From positions 1 through 23,122 of the forward strand of contig JWZX01002843.1 of assembly GCA_001275005.1 (NCBI GenBank): a DNA stretch of 23,122 nt. The letters run 5' to 3'. The notes under the pieces were generated by a model, which worked only from the letters and a program-made list of their open reading frames with translations, was not told where the DNA came from and made no database searches. The translations under genes were made by a program, and so were the position numbers. The stretch is from Chrysochromulina tobinii (lineage: Eukaryota > Haptophyta > Prymnesiales > Chrysochromulinaceae). Positions 8,332 to 16,361 of the stretch are shown here, piece after piece; the stretch's first letter is position 1; each line of letters begins with the position of its first letter.

Positions 8332-8778
8332 TCAGAGCTTGTACTTCACGCGTGGATCCCGGTCCATGGCTGCATACACCGCATATACCTGATCTGCGTT
8401 CTGAAAGGTCAGCGTGAGCGTGACTGCCCGGTACTTGCCATTGTCTCGCCACTTGACAGGAACGTCCTTCTCAGCCTGCCCGGTGAGTTCAGCGCACAGC
8501 GTATGAATGTCGGACACGAAGGGCCCTTCGTTGGTACCGATGCACTTGATTTGGAGTGTGCACGGGTACTCCTGGACGTTTTTGAAGGCGCCTGTGCCAT
8601 CAATGTTGGGCATGTCGCAGCTGATGGCAGAGTGGCGCGGTGCGATCCTCGATGCTGGTAACCGCTGGCTGGCGAGGGGTGTGGAGGCGGCACCGGCACC
8701 GGATAGCGGCATCAGCAGCTGCAGAGGAGACGGCGTGTAGGCGAGCATCAGCGCGGCGGCGAGCCCAGCGGCCGGCAT
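8332..8778 (-). CDS. DUF493/YbeD-like protein with N-terminal leader
   Basis: 148 residues. The C-terminal part (about 70-148) fits the DUF493/YbeD family: YPCTLQIKCIG near the start of the domain, a GKYRAVTLTLTFQN strand region, and a terminal VYAAMDRDPRVKYKL resembling the family ending in which the last helix is followed by a DPxVK motif. Family members adopt an ACT-like ferredoxin fold, and the bacterial YbeD has been implicated only loosely in regulation, so a precise function is unknown. The first 55 or so residues are hydrophobic and then serine/alanine/arginine rich with few acidic residues, as in a plastid-targeting leader, and plant and algal members of this family are often plastid proteins. 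Targeting is inferred. It is divergent from the GPN1 gene, 243 bp away. Confidence 0.72.
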   Translation of the reverse strand: MPAAGLAAALMLAYTPSPLQLLMPLSGAGAASTPLASQRLPASRIAPRHSAISCDMPNIDGTGAFKNVQEYPCTLQIKCIGTNEGPFVSDIHTLCAELTGQAEKDVPVKWRDNGKYRAVTLTLTFQNADQVYAVYAAMDRDPRVKYKL

Positions 8779-9021
8779 TGAGATGAGACGACCCGCGACG
8801 ATCTCCGGTTTCGTTCAAATCAAGGCAAGACAAACGTTCGATCTCGAATGGAGCGCCGCGTTGATCTCCTCGAGCTGCTACGCCGGTTTCTTGTTTAGTT
8901 TCGTCGGCGACGTGTCGAGAGTCCGCTTTTAGCGACGCCTCCTCGCGCGGACCTTCCAAGCCGGCTCCGCCTCCGCCTCCCCTGCTTTTCAGGCGCGGTG
9001 TGACGTGTGAGAGGACGTACC
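8779..9021. promoter_or_regulatory. Shared divergent promoter, DUF493 gene and GPN1 gene
   Basis: These 243 bp separate two divergently transcribed genes and must carry both sets of 5' signals. No TATA box is evident on either side. Their compactness suggests a bidirectional promoter. Confidence 0.4.
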
Positions 9022-10335
9022 ATGGAGGACATGAGCAAAGTAGCCGACGCGGTACCCGCCGTGCTCCCAGCAGCTCCGGAGTTGCTAGCTGTTGAGGCCA
9101 AGGCCATCGATGAAAAAGTAGCGGCAGCTGCTATGGGCCCGAGTAGTAGCGGCAGCGAGGCGAGCAGCAGCGGCGGCGGCGCACCATCCGCGACTCCTAC
9201 GTCCGACCCTACGGCCATAATCATCATCGGCATGGCCGGCAGCGGCAAGACGACGCTTATGCAGCGGCTCAATGCGCACTTGCACGCGGAGAAGACGCCG
9301 TATTACATGGTCAACCTGGACCCGGCAGTGCTCGAGACGCCATTCGGCGCGCACATCGACATCCGGGACACAGTCAACTACCGCGAGGTGATGAAGCAGT
9401 ACGCGCTCGGCCCGAACGGCGGTATCCTCACCGCGCTCAACCTGTTTGCGACGCGCTTTGAGCAAGTGCTAGGGCTGATCGGCAAGCGCGTCGCCGGCCC
9501 GACGCCTCCAAAGTACGTGCTCTTCGACACGCCCGGCCAGATTGAGATTTTCACGTGGTCCGCCTCGGGGCAGATCATCACCGCGAGCCTCGCCTCCGCG
9601 TACCCAACCGTGATCGTCTACGTGGTGGACACGGTGCGCTGCCGCAATGCGGTCTCGTTCATGTCCAATATGCTTTACGCCTGTTCGATCCTGTACAAGA
9701 TGAAGCTGCCACTCGTGCTCGCGTTCAACAAAATAGACCTCGCGCCGTGCGACTTTGCGCAGCACTGGATGGACGACCTCGACTCCTTCACAGAGGCGCT
9801 GCAGAAAGAGCGCTCGTACATGGGCACTCTCGCCCAGTCGATGGCGCTCATGCTCGAGGAGTTCTACGCCAGCCTCACCGCTGTGGGCGTCTCGGCACTC
9901 TCCGGAGAGGGGATGGAGCCCTTCTTCGCCGCCGTCGACAAGGCGCGTACCGAGTACGAGAGCGGCTATGCGCTTGAGCTCGCAAAGCAGAAGGAGCAAC
10001 GGAAGCTGGATGAGGAGGAGCGTCAACGGAAGTCTCGAGAGGCACTCGTCCTTGATGGGCTCATGGCGGCGGGAGCGAAGGTGGTGCTCGATGGCAATCG
10101 GGAGCCGGCGGACCCCGGCGCGGCCGTGGCCGCGGCCGACGAAGACGAGGGTGAGGGCGAGCACGAGGACGACGACGAGGAGGAGCCCCCCTCCATGTAC
10201 AGCCGTGGCGCGGGATACAACAAGGAAGATGAGCAGTGGGCCATGGAGCACCCGAATGACAGAGAAGAGCTCGAGGGACTCCGACGGTACCTGGCGAAGA
10301 AGAAGGCGGGCAGCTCGGCGGAGGCGGGTAGCTGA
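9022..10335 (+). CDS. GPN1: GPN1-type GTPase (XAB1 family)
   Basis: 437 residues from the ATG at 9022, which has a good Kozak context (ACCATGG); a GTG at 9007 is not credible. GTPase signatures: P-loop GMAGSGKTT (70-78), the diagnostic GPN insert in LGPNGG (129-134), switch/G3 DTPGQIE (169-175), G4 FNKIDLA (235-241), and a G5-like SALSGEG (291-297). GPN1 forms a heterodimer with GPN3 and is needed for assembly and nuclear import of RNA polymerase II. The protein is longer than human GPN1 (374) because of a serine/glycine-rich N-terminal extension of about 60 residues and an acidic stretch (about 373-388) near the C-terminus; the tail with basic residues and [13 protein letters not shown] is typical of the subgroup. 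GPN2 and GPN3 lack such a long charged C-terminal part, which favours GPN1. Confidence 0.92.
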   Translation: MEDMSKVADAVPAVLPAAPELLAVEAKAIDEKVAAAAMGPSSSGSEASSSGGGAPSATPTSDPTAIIIIGMAGSGKTTLMQRLNAHLHAEKTPYYMVNLDPAVLETPFGAHIDIRDTVNYREVMKQYALGPNGGILTALNLFATRFEQVLGLIGKRVAGPTPPKYVLFDTPGQIEIFTWSASGQIITASLASAYPTVIVYVVDTVRCRNAVSFMSNMLYACSILYKMKLPLVLAFNKIDLAPCDFAQHWMDDLDSFTEALQKERSYMGTLAQSMALMLEEFYASLTAVGVSALSGEGMEPFFAAVDKARTEYESGYALELAKQKEQRKLDEEERQRKSREALVLDGLMAAGAKVVLDGNREPADPGAAVAAADEDEGEGEHEDDDEEEPPSMYSRGAGYNKEDEQWAMEHPNDREELEGLRRYLAKKKAGSSAEAGS

Positions 10336-10869
10336 GGGTGAGACCGCGGCTTGTATGCAGCCCACGGACCCTTGTGTAAAAGGCGGAGGGGAGACCGCGC
10401 AGCGGCGCGCCGCGGCGCCGGCTCGGGGCTCGCGTACCGGCGGCGCGGCGGGTACGGTACCCTGAGCGCCGCCAGGACCGCTCTCGCGTCTGGCATGCGC
10501 AGGAGTACTTTGACGCTTTGGTTTAGTTTTTTCACAACATTTGCGTGGTTGACACGCGTGACATATTGCATGCCCGTATGCGCATGGCACCGAAGAACCG
10601 CTGCCGCAGCACGGTGCACGGTGCACGCCGCTCGCCCGCTGCGCCGGATATGACCCTTGACCGGCGACTGCGGACTGCGGACCACAACGCTTTCGCAGCT
10701 TTCACACTTTTGTCACCGTTCCGGTTCGTCCAGAGTATTTGTACATATTTGTGTGCTCCATTCCGCCCTCGCATGTGTAGAGAGATGTCCGGGCGCAGGC
10801 CAGACGGTGATGCCGAGAGAAGCACTCGAGGACCGCCATACTCGAGCGTACCCGCCCGCGCACGGCGCC
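10336..10869. other. Convergent intergenic region after GPN1
   Basis: This is the shared 3' region of GPN1 and the minus-strand gene ending at 10870. TGTAA at 10375-10379, about 40 bases after the GPN1 stop, could be a polyadenylation signal of the type used in some green algae. The rest holds no protein-like frame, and I saw no RNA gene. Confidence 0.35.
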
Positions 10870-12012
10870 TCACCTATCGAAGAGGGCACCGCCGTCGTGC
10901 AAGCTTTCCCTCCGCGTCGAGCCGAGCGCTGAGCCTCGCGCCGAGCCGAGCACAGAACCGTCTTGAGAACTCGCGGCGACCGCGGCGGCCGCGGCGGCAC
11001 GCGAGGCAGGTGAGCCAACCTTTCCTCCTTTGAAGAGCTTGCCGAAGAGGCCCGAGCCGCCCGGGCCACTCCCGAGCAGCGAGAGGCCGTTCCCCACAGC
11101 ACGCCACGTGCCCTCCGGCACCCGGTCCGGCCACTCCTTGGGCAGCTGATCTGGAAGCCAGTCGGCATCAGCGGGCGCGATGCCCAGACGGCGCCGCGTA
11201 GCAGTCTCAACGTGCTCACGGCACGTCCGCCGCGCGCTGTTCGTGTTGCCGCTGAAGGCGATCTCCTCCCCCGGCAACGAAATCGGCGACTTGGGCCCTT
11301 TGGGGTCCGGATACACGCGCAAGGACTCGATGAACGCCTGCGAGCACAACCAGCTCGCCTCCTTCATCTTGCGATCGTTGTCAGGAGCGCCCCAGGGCGA
11401 GTAGTAGTCGATGTTGGCGGTGATGTCGCACGCCCGGATCTCGCGCCGCCGCTGCGGGTCCGGATGGTACCGGCCGCTCGGCGAGTGCGTCTGCGCGTGC
11501 AGAGGCACCTTCCCCGTGTAGCTGCTCTGTCGGCTCGGACGGCCGCTGCTGCCCGGTGTACCGAAGAAGCCTGGAGTACCGCCACTGGCTCGGCGCGCAG
11601 ATGCGGGCCGCGCGGACGCGTGCGCCATCGAGTCGGCCGGCGCCGCCGGCGTGCCAGGTGTGTCCGGCGGCGCGGGCGCGTCCGGCGCTGCGGACGTGCC
11701 CGGCGCCTGCTTGCCTGTGCTGTTGCGGGCCGACTTCGACCCACTGCGGGCCGACTTCGACCCACCGCGGGCCGACGACCCCCCGGCGAAAGGGCTCGGC
11801 GCGGTGAGGTCGTTCCGGCGTTGCTGCGACATGGTAGGCTGTGTGAGACGTGAGCTCGGAGGCGTGAAGCTGTGGCTGCGGCGCATTGGTTGGCCTGAAG
11901 AGATCGGATCAAAGGAGCCCGTCGCCATGAAGTTGGTCGGTTTGCCAAGGTTGGTCTTCATACGCGGCCCCTTGGAGCGTGCCACCGACTCGAGGTCGAC
12001 TCCAACGAACAT
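10870..12012 (-). CDS. Unknown protein with low-complexity N-terminal half
   Basis: 380 residues from the ATG at 12012, which sits in GCCGCCATG, a strong context. The frame stays open upstream to another ATG at 12177, but those residues look non-coding. The N-terminal half is rich in Ser, Ala, Pro, Gly and Arg and includes a short SKSAR-S-G repeat. The central part, roughly residues 190-310, is compositionally normal and looks folded (REIRACDITANIDYYSPWG, KMKEASWLCSQAFIESLRVYP, RRTCREHVETATRRRLGI, LPKEWPDRVPEGTWRAVGNG). The tail is again Ala/Ser/Gly-rich (a run of seven alanines, GSVLGSARGSALGS). No signal peptide or membrane segment is seen. I do not recognise the family; the central block may define a lineage-specific domain. 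Confidence 0.68.
   Translation of the reverse strand: MFVGVDLESVARSKGPRMKTNLGKPTNFMATGSFDPISSGQPMRRSHSFTPPSSRLTQPTMSQQRRNDLTAPSPFAGGSSARGGSKSARSGSKSARNSTGKQAPGTSAAPDAPAPPDTPGTPAAPADSMAHASARPASARRASGGTPGFFGTPGSSGRPSRQSSYTGKVPLHAQTHSPSGRYHPDPQRRREIRACDITANIDYYSPWGAPDNDRKMKEASWLCSQAFIESLRVYPDPKGPKSPISLPGEEIAFSGNTNSARRTCREHVETATRRRLGIAPADADWLPDQLPKEWPDRVPEGTWRAVGNGLSLLGSGPGGSGLFGKLFKGGKVGSPASRAAAAAAVAASSQDGSVLGSARGSALGSTRRESLHDGGALFDR
11724..11776 (-). repeat. 21-bp tandem repeat inside the unknown protein gene
   Basis: The unit TGCGGGCCGACTTCGACCCA plus one base occurs twice exactly (11724-11744 and 11745-11765), followed by a partial third copy to 11776. It encodes repeated GSKSARS on the minus strand, so copy-number change would preserve frame. 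Confidence 0.8.
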
Positions 12013-12516
12013 GGCGGCAGCGGTATTGCACTGATGGTAAGCGCGTGTGGGCTGGGAGCCGATTCCGGGCGCTCTGCCCCTTTTGAGCCCAAAAAGCTCG
12101 AGCGGCGAACCGCTACAGCGCTTTGCACCGCTACGGCGCTCTTTCCGCGCCACATGTTCCCTTACTGTACCCTCCATACCGTAAGTTTTCAATCCCGCAA
12201 GTTGCAGTCATCAATGACTTGGGTCCCGCGGTCCTCAACACATTCATGCACATTTACAATTACAAACCCTTCCGACCGAACCGCTTCCGGAGCCTCAAAA
12301 ACTCCGAGAGCCTTTTATTCATTTATTCAAATATTGGCGACATCAACAGTACCAAAGCCAACCTGGCCAGACAACTCTCAGTTTTCCGACGCTCAAGTAC
12401 TGATCAAGTACGCCAAAAGAGCAAAAGTCATACGCCCATCTGCACGTTCCCGGGGAGGTGCGCTAACCCTTGGCGCTTGGCGGTGCGTCGTGGGCGAGGT
12501 ATGTGTCCGTTCAAAG
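12013..12516. other. Intergenic, partly AT-richer: promoter of the unknown gene and PhzF 3' flank
   Basis: The two flanking genes are both on the minus strand. Bases 12180-12440 are clearly AT-richer than the surroundings and include AATAAAAGGC on the minus strand (about 12310-12319). An imperfect 18-bp tandem repeat (ACCGCTACAGCGCTTT at 12109, ACCGCTACGGCGCTCT at 12127) lies in the upstream region of the 12012 gene. A plus-strand frame here starts only at TTG and is not supported. Confidence 0.35.
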
Positions 12517-13452
12517 TCAACCCTTTGTATGCAGGAGTTTGCCGATCATGGTGATGACGGCGTGGCCTCCAAGCGCGACGCGATCGCCGCTCACGCCCAC
12601 GCGTACGTCACCGCCCCGTGGGCTAGCCACCCGAGCGAGCAGTGTCGACTTTCCGAGGCGATCAGCCCAGAGCGGACCAAGGGCGCAGTGTGCCGAGCCA
12701 CACACAGGGTCCTCGGCAATGCCAACGCAGGGCGCGAACCCGCGCGACGAAAAGTCGTATGCCGCCGCATCGGGTAGGTCGTCACCCTCCGCCGCGCTCG
12801 GCAGCGGCACTGCAGGCGGGCACCCGGCGCAGGTGAGGGAGAGCACCCGGCACTCTAGCACGCTGCCAGGCCGACTGATCTCGCTGAGCGACGTGGGGTA
12901 TTTGGCGAGGCGCCCGAACGCGTCGGGCGTCACCTCGACGATCAGGTCGCCTCCCCCCGGCCCGCCGATCCGATTGCGCCCAACCCACAGGATCTCGTCG
13001 GCGCTCCCTAACCCAAAGGCACGCAAGAGCGGCTCGGCGTACGCGGCCGGGTCGGGCACGGGCTGGGCGATCGCGGCTGGGAAGTCGAGTGAGATGACAC
13101 CCGCGGGGTCGCGAATCGCCGTGAGCACGCCCGAATTGGTGTGGAATCTGAGCGTCGCACCTGGGTCTGCACCATGCACGTCCCAGAGGACCTTGGACGA
13201 GGCGAGCGTCGCGTGGCCGCACAGGTCGACCTCGGCGGTCGGCGTGAACCAGCGCAGGTCATATGAGGTCGGCCCATCCGAGCGCGGCACGAGGAACGCC
13301 GTCTCGGAGAGGTGCATCTCGAGCGCGACCTTCTGCATCCATTCTGCGGCAGGGAAGTCGGACGGCGGCAGCAGCACGACACACGCAGGATTGCCGCAAT
13401 AGGGTACGCTCGTGAAGGCGTCCGCGTGCGCACAAGGGAGAGTATTCACCAT
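12517..13452 (-). CDS. PhzF-family isomerase-like protein
   Basis: 311 residues, close to the usual 260-310 of the family. PhzF signatures are visible: an N-terminal AFTSVPYCGNPACVVLL, the catalytic glutamate in HLSETAF (Glu50), RWFTPTAEVDLCGHATLA (67-84), and the second-half signature EDPVCGSAHCALGPLWA (247-263). PhzF folds as a two-domain diaminopimelate-epimerase-like barrel; bacterial PhzF isomerises an anthranilate-type intermediate of phenazine synthesis, but eukaryotic homologues such as human PBLD have no settled substrate. No phenazine gene is nearby, so a general isomerase or hydrolase role is the fairest call. No leader is apparent, suggesting a cytosolic enzyme. The start ATG at 13452 sits directly before the conserved first strand. 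Confidence 0.88.
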   Translation of the reverse strand: MVNTLPCAHADAFTSVPYCGNPACVVLLPPSDFPAAEWMQKVALEMHLSETAFLVPRSDGPTSYDLRWFTPTAEVDLCGHATLASSKVLWDVHGADPGATLRFHTNSGVLTAIRDPAGVISLDFPAAIAQPVPDPAAYAEPLLRAFGLGSADEILWVGRNRIGGPGGGDLIVEVTPDAFGRLAKYPTSLSEISRPGSVLECRVLSLTCAGCPPAVPLPSAAEGDDLPDAAAYDFSSRGFAPCVGIAEDPVCGSAHCALGPLWADRLGKSTLLARVASPRGGDVRVGVSGDRVALGGHAVITMIGKLLHTKG

Positions 13453-13789
13453 GTGACACGAGGTCGGCTTGCCCGATGATAAAATGCCTTCCTTCGTTCG
13501 TTCGTTTCAGGGCCCTCTCGGCCAGACACACACCCACAAGCCCCGAAAAGGCGTGCGTGGGAGGCGCTCACACAGACACAGAGGCGGCATAAAATGCCTG
13601 TGTAAGTTCTGGTAAGTTCGGAACACATAGACACTGATGAGTATTATTGTATTAGTTATTGTCGTATTTGTGCGGTACCGGTATCTTTTTGAGAATTAAC
13701 GTGTGTGAGAAAAAGGTCAGTCCCACAATGCCTTTCATGCACACGGAGCTCAAGACGCGAAGTCTCGCAGTGCTGCTGTGCATGCTGTC
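13453..13789. promoter_or_regulatory. Divergent promoter region, PhzF gene and IQ-repeat gene
   Basis: This separates two divergent genes. ATAAAATGCCT occurs twice, at 13479-13489 (about 27 bp upstream of the PhzF ATG, as AGGCATTTTAT in the sense direction) and at 13589-13599. Either could be a TATA-like element. A 21-codon upstream ORF with a signal-peptide-like hydrophobic stretch (13728-13793, starting MPFMHTELK) precedes the plus-strand gene. Confidence 0.35.
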
Positions 13790-14644
13790 ATGACGACGTA
13801 CTGTGATGATATGTACGCGGAGATGGAGGTTGTGAAGCGCGCGGCGGCGTTGACACGGATGGACATGGAGATGGAGGTGGCTTCCTCGACGCGCGACATG
13901 GACCCCTCGACGACAAGGAGTGAGACGCCCGACAATGGCTGCTGCCTTTGCTTCTGTCAAGCGTGCTCGTGCTGCACCAGGCCGCTCGCGCAAGGGCTGC
14001 TTGCGCTCCTGCATACCGAGGTTGAAGCACTCGTCAAGCACAAGGTGCAGGAGCGGCTGGCGGCGCTCTCGGCTTCGACGATGGCGCGCAGCGCCTCCGA
14101 AATCGAAGCACTCGTCGAGCGCAAGGTGCAGGAGCGGCTGGCGGCGCCCTCGGCTTCGACGATGGCGCGCAGCGCCTCCGAAATGCAGGGTCAGGCACCG
14201 ACTCCGCCTTCGCACGACACGATTTCGACGCCAGCTTCTCACTTCACGATACCCAAGGGCACCGCCTTCGCGCACAAGAGCAAGGCCGCGTTCAAGATCC
14301 AGCACGCCTTCCGCGTCTCGAGAGCGTCGCTCGCCCGTTACGTGTGCATGACGATCAAGGAGCTGCCCGAGGCCGACAAGGCGGCTGCGAAGAGCTTCAA
14401 CGCGACGCTGGATTCGATCCGCATGGTGGTGATGGCGTCGGCGCTAGGCGCGACCGGCTACAGGCGCGCCGTCTGCAACACGCCTGAGTGGTGGGAGGAG
14501 GAGGAGCTCGTCTCGGCGCTGCGTGACGTGATGAGCGCACCCGAAAGGAGCCCGTTCCTCTTCCTCTTCGCGCGGCCGACGCGCGCGGAGCACGCGCTGC
14601 TCTCGCTCGCGAGTGACGTGGCGAGACGCGATCTCGAAGAGTGA
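13790..14644 (+). CDS. IQ-motif protein with internal 27-residue repeat
   Basis: 284 residues from the ATG at 13790 (a GTG at 13778 is discounted). Visible features: an acidic, methionine-rich N-terminus, a dense cysteine cluster CCLCFCQACSCC (51-62), two 27-residue repeats (78-104 and 105-131) each containing EALV-K-VQERLAA-SASTMARSASE, an IQ-like calmodulin-binding segment AAFKIQHAFRVSR (166-178), and a C-terminal region with EWWEEEELVSALRDVM (233-248). No family is recognised; calmodulin or centrin binding through the IQ motif is an inference. The cysteine cluster is unusual, and a competing ATG in another frame at 13935 begins MAAAFASVKRARAAPGRS, so the N-terminal third may be misassigned. 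The downstream minisatellite overlaps the stop codon. An upstream ORF ends over the start codon (ATGA). Confidence 0.6.
   Translation: MTTYCDDMYAEMEVVKRAAALTRMDMEMEVASSTRDMDPSTTRSETPDNGCCLCFCQACSCCTRPLAQGLLALLHTEVEALVKHKVQERLAALSASTMARSASEIEALVERKVQERLAAPSASTMARSASEMQGQAPTPPSHDTISTPASHFTIPKGTAFAHKSKAAFKIQHAFRVSRASLARYVCMTIKELPEADKAAAKSFNATLDSIRMVVMASALGATGYRRAVCNTPEWWEEEELVSALRDVMSAPERSPFLFLFARPTRAEHALLSLASDVARRDLEE
14021..14182 (+). repeat. 81-bp tandem duplication within the IQ-motif gene
   Basis: Two adjacent 81-bp units (14021-14101, 14102-14182) are nearly identical at DNA level, differing at only a handful of positions (for example CTCGTCAAGCACAAG against CTCGTCGAGCGCAAG). The duplication is in frame and recent. 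The unit is a predicted helix (QERLAA) followed by a serine-rich stretch. Confidence 0.85.
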
Positions 14645-14725
14645 GGTGCGATCTCGAGGAGTGAGGTGCGATCTCGAGGAGTGAAGTGGATCTCGAGGAG
14701 TGAGGTGCGATCTCGGGTGACGTGA
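14628..14725 (+). repeat. 20-bp minisatellite spanning the stop codon
   Basis: The unit GCGATCTCGAGGAGTGAGGT is repeated about 4.5 times (14628, 14648, 14668, a 19-bp unit at 14688, and a partial at 14707). The first copy contains the last codons and the TGA of the IQ-motif gene. Each copy carries GAG-GAG-TGA, although 20 bp is not a multiple of three. Confidence 0.85.
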
Positions 14726-15299
14726 CGCGGAGCGCTGTGGTAGGGCACAGTTCCGACTCCAAGGCCGATTGGACTCGATCGGGTGGACTCCATGGCCGAT
14801 GCGAACCTCTGAGAAAGCAAGCTGAGGGATCATAAGCTGCGGAGCGAGGAGCAGAGGAGGTGGTGGAGGCTTGGCTAGCATGCAGGGAGGCTTCAGGTTA
14901 GCCAGGAGCGAGGAGGAGGAGGAGGAGGAGGAGGAGGAGGAGGAGGTCAGGAGTAGTGAGCAGGACGCTGCCCAGGCGAGGTGGGCGGCAAGGAGGGCAG
15001 CGCAGCCACCGACCTTACGGCAGGCGCAGGATGTTAGCTAAAGCTATTTGATCTCGTGGCTATTTTAAGGACCGTCAGCGTTTCGGTGCTGGCTGATCCA
15101 ATTTTGTTTTCGAAGGTCCGCTATAGAGCGTCTACACACTAGTCACTACACTCTACAGCTGTATGATTGTGTATCCTAGTTTTCACTATTCTGACTAAAA
15201 CTACGCTTCATCGGCGCGTTCGGCCAGGCGGGGCCTCGGCGCTCGGGCTCCTCGCCCGACGCCATCGCCGTTTCGCGGTTGATTTCATTCACGACTGAT
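14645..15299. other. Convergent intergenic region with simple repeats
   Basis: Beyond the minisatellite, it contains an (AGG)12 microsatellite at 14911-14946 and an AT-richer segment around 15040-15190. It ends at the TraB-family stop. A minus-strand frame at about 15176-15315 is protein-like and may be a 3' extension of the TraB gene. I see no other gene. Confidence 0.4.
14911..14946 (+). repeat. (AGG)12 microsatellite
   Basis: Twelve uninterrupted AGG triplets in the intergenic region, preceded by GCG and followed by TCAGG. Confidence 0.9.
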
Positions 15300-16127
15300 T
15301 CAACTGTGACCCGTTTGCAGGTCGTCCTGCAAGAGCCACTCGTGCTCGATACCATCCATGTGTGCCAGACCCACCACAGCGACAACCACACCTTGAGGTA
15401 CCTGGCGCCGCAGCTGCTTCACCATCAGACGGTCGCGTTGATGGAGCATGACCTCGACAATAGATGGTGCTGCTCGGTTCAGATGCCGACGGAGTGCCGC
15501 GACCTGCGCGCGGTCCTTGAGGCTCTCAACCACGTCGCCGATGCTGCCGCCGCGGAGCATGCCGGCCATGAGCTCTTTGGGCGGCAAGGTGGTCATGAAC
15601 CGCGCAAGGTCCACCTCGCCCAGGGCTCCTCGCAACAGCCGCAGCGTCTCGTCAACGTCCCGATCGATGCAATGCACGGAAGCACCAATCGCATCAGCTG
15701 CGTCGAGCGCCGCCTTGAAATCCACACCGGGCACCAGACCATACTGCTTCCACAGACCGTTGAGCGCCTGGAAGGCTGCCCTCAGCATCGCGTCGCTCTC
15801 ATTTCCTCCGAAGCTACGCAAGAGAGCGCTCATCTGATCGTGCTGCTGCGCGTCAGCCTGCAGCCGAGCCTTGCGCTGTGGGCAGAGCTCCACGGCGACG
15901 TGCGCAGGCCTGACCAGTCTAATCAGGTCACCGACCTCCTCGGCGCTCCTCTGAGAGATGTGCGCTGTGCCGATGAGGTAAACCTCGCGATTGGCGCGCG
16001 CATCGCGCAGGTAAGAGAGCGTATCACGTTGCGGGACCCAGCACAAGCACCTGCACTGGGTGGGTCTAGGTGTGAGCAAGCCGCCAACCGTCCCACAGCG
16101 AAAGCTCCGGGCGACGGTGATTGCCAT
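15300..16127 (-). CDS. TraB/PrgY-family (TRABD-like) protein
   Basis: 275 residues from the ATG at 16127; an in-frame ATG at 16208 adds 27 residues and cannot be excluded. Family motifs: VYLIGTAHIS (49-58), VAVELCPQR (77-85), and a C-terminal VVGLAHMDGIE, matching the paired GTxH and GxxH motifs of the TraB family, whose extracellular Tiki branch acts as a metalloprotease-like enzyme. Bacterial PrgY is linked to pheromone control; plant and animal TRABD proteins lie on mitochondria or other membranes. The N-terminal 45 residues (MAITVARSFRCG and so on) are basic, cysteine-containing and lack acids, consistent with an organelle leader. No C-terminal membrane anchor is present in this frame. 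A further 43 or so protein-like codons follow in another frame past the stop, so the C-terminus may be incomplete. Confidence 0.8.
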   Translation of the reverse strand: MAITVARSFRCGTVGGLLTPRPTQCRCLCWVPQRDTLSYLRDARANREVYLIGTAHISQRSAEEVGDLIRLVRPAHVAVELCPQRKARLQADAQQHDQMSALLRSFGGNESDAMLRAAFQALNGLWKQYGLVPGVDFKAALDAADAIGASVHCIDRDVDETLRLLRGALGEVDLARFMTTLPPKELMAGMLRGGSIGDVVESLKDRAQVAALRRHLNRAAPSIVEVMLHQRDRLMVKQLRRQVPQGVVVAVVGLAHMDGIEHEWLLQDDLQTGHS

Positions 16128-16361
16128 CGTTCGTTCGAGCTGCACACACCGTGTGTTTGAACGCAGAGAGTGGAGCCCTCGATCAGAATCCTGAAGCGAC
16201 TTCCGCATGTGGCGAAACACTAACGCGCCGTGCTGGGCCCACAGCGCTGAAACGTTGACGAATCTTTCATGGCGACCGAAAACGCAGAAATTGTTCGTGG
16301 CGTTGATTCCCTCACGCCGGTCCAGGCCCGATAGCGTCCGACCCTAGAGCGGGATTAGCGA
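16128..16361. promoter_or_regulatory. Divergent promoter region, TraB-like and transporter genes
   Basis: About 234 bp between divergent start codons, less if the upstream TraB ATG at 16208 is used. No convincing core promoter element is seen. Confidence 0.35.

Noticed and set aside
9469-10626. 385-codon minus-strand frame over GPN1
   Set aside because: Antisense to conserved GTPase motifs, with no recognisable domain.
12123-12554. Plus-strand frame in the AT-richer intergenic stretch
   Set aside because: It opens at TTG, overlaps the PhzF 3' end, and has no recognisable motif.
12517-13452. A phenazine biosynthesis cluster around the PhzF gene
   Set aside because: Neighbours are unrelated genes and PhzF homologues are common in organisms without phenazines.
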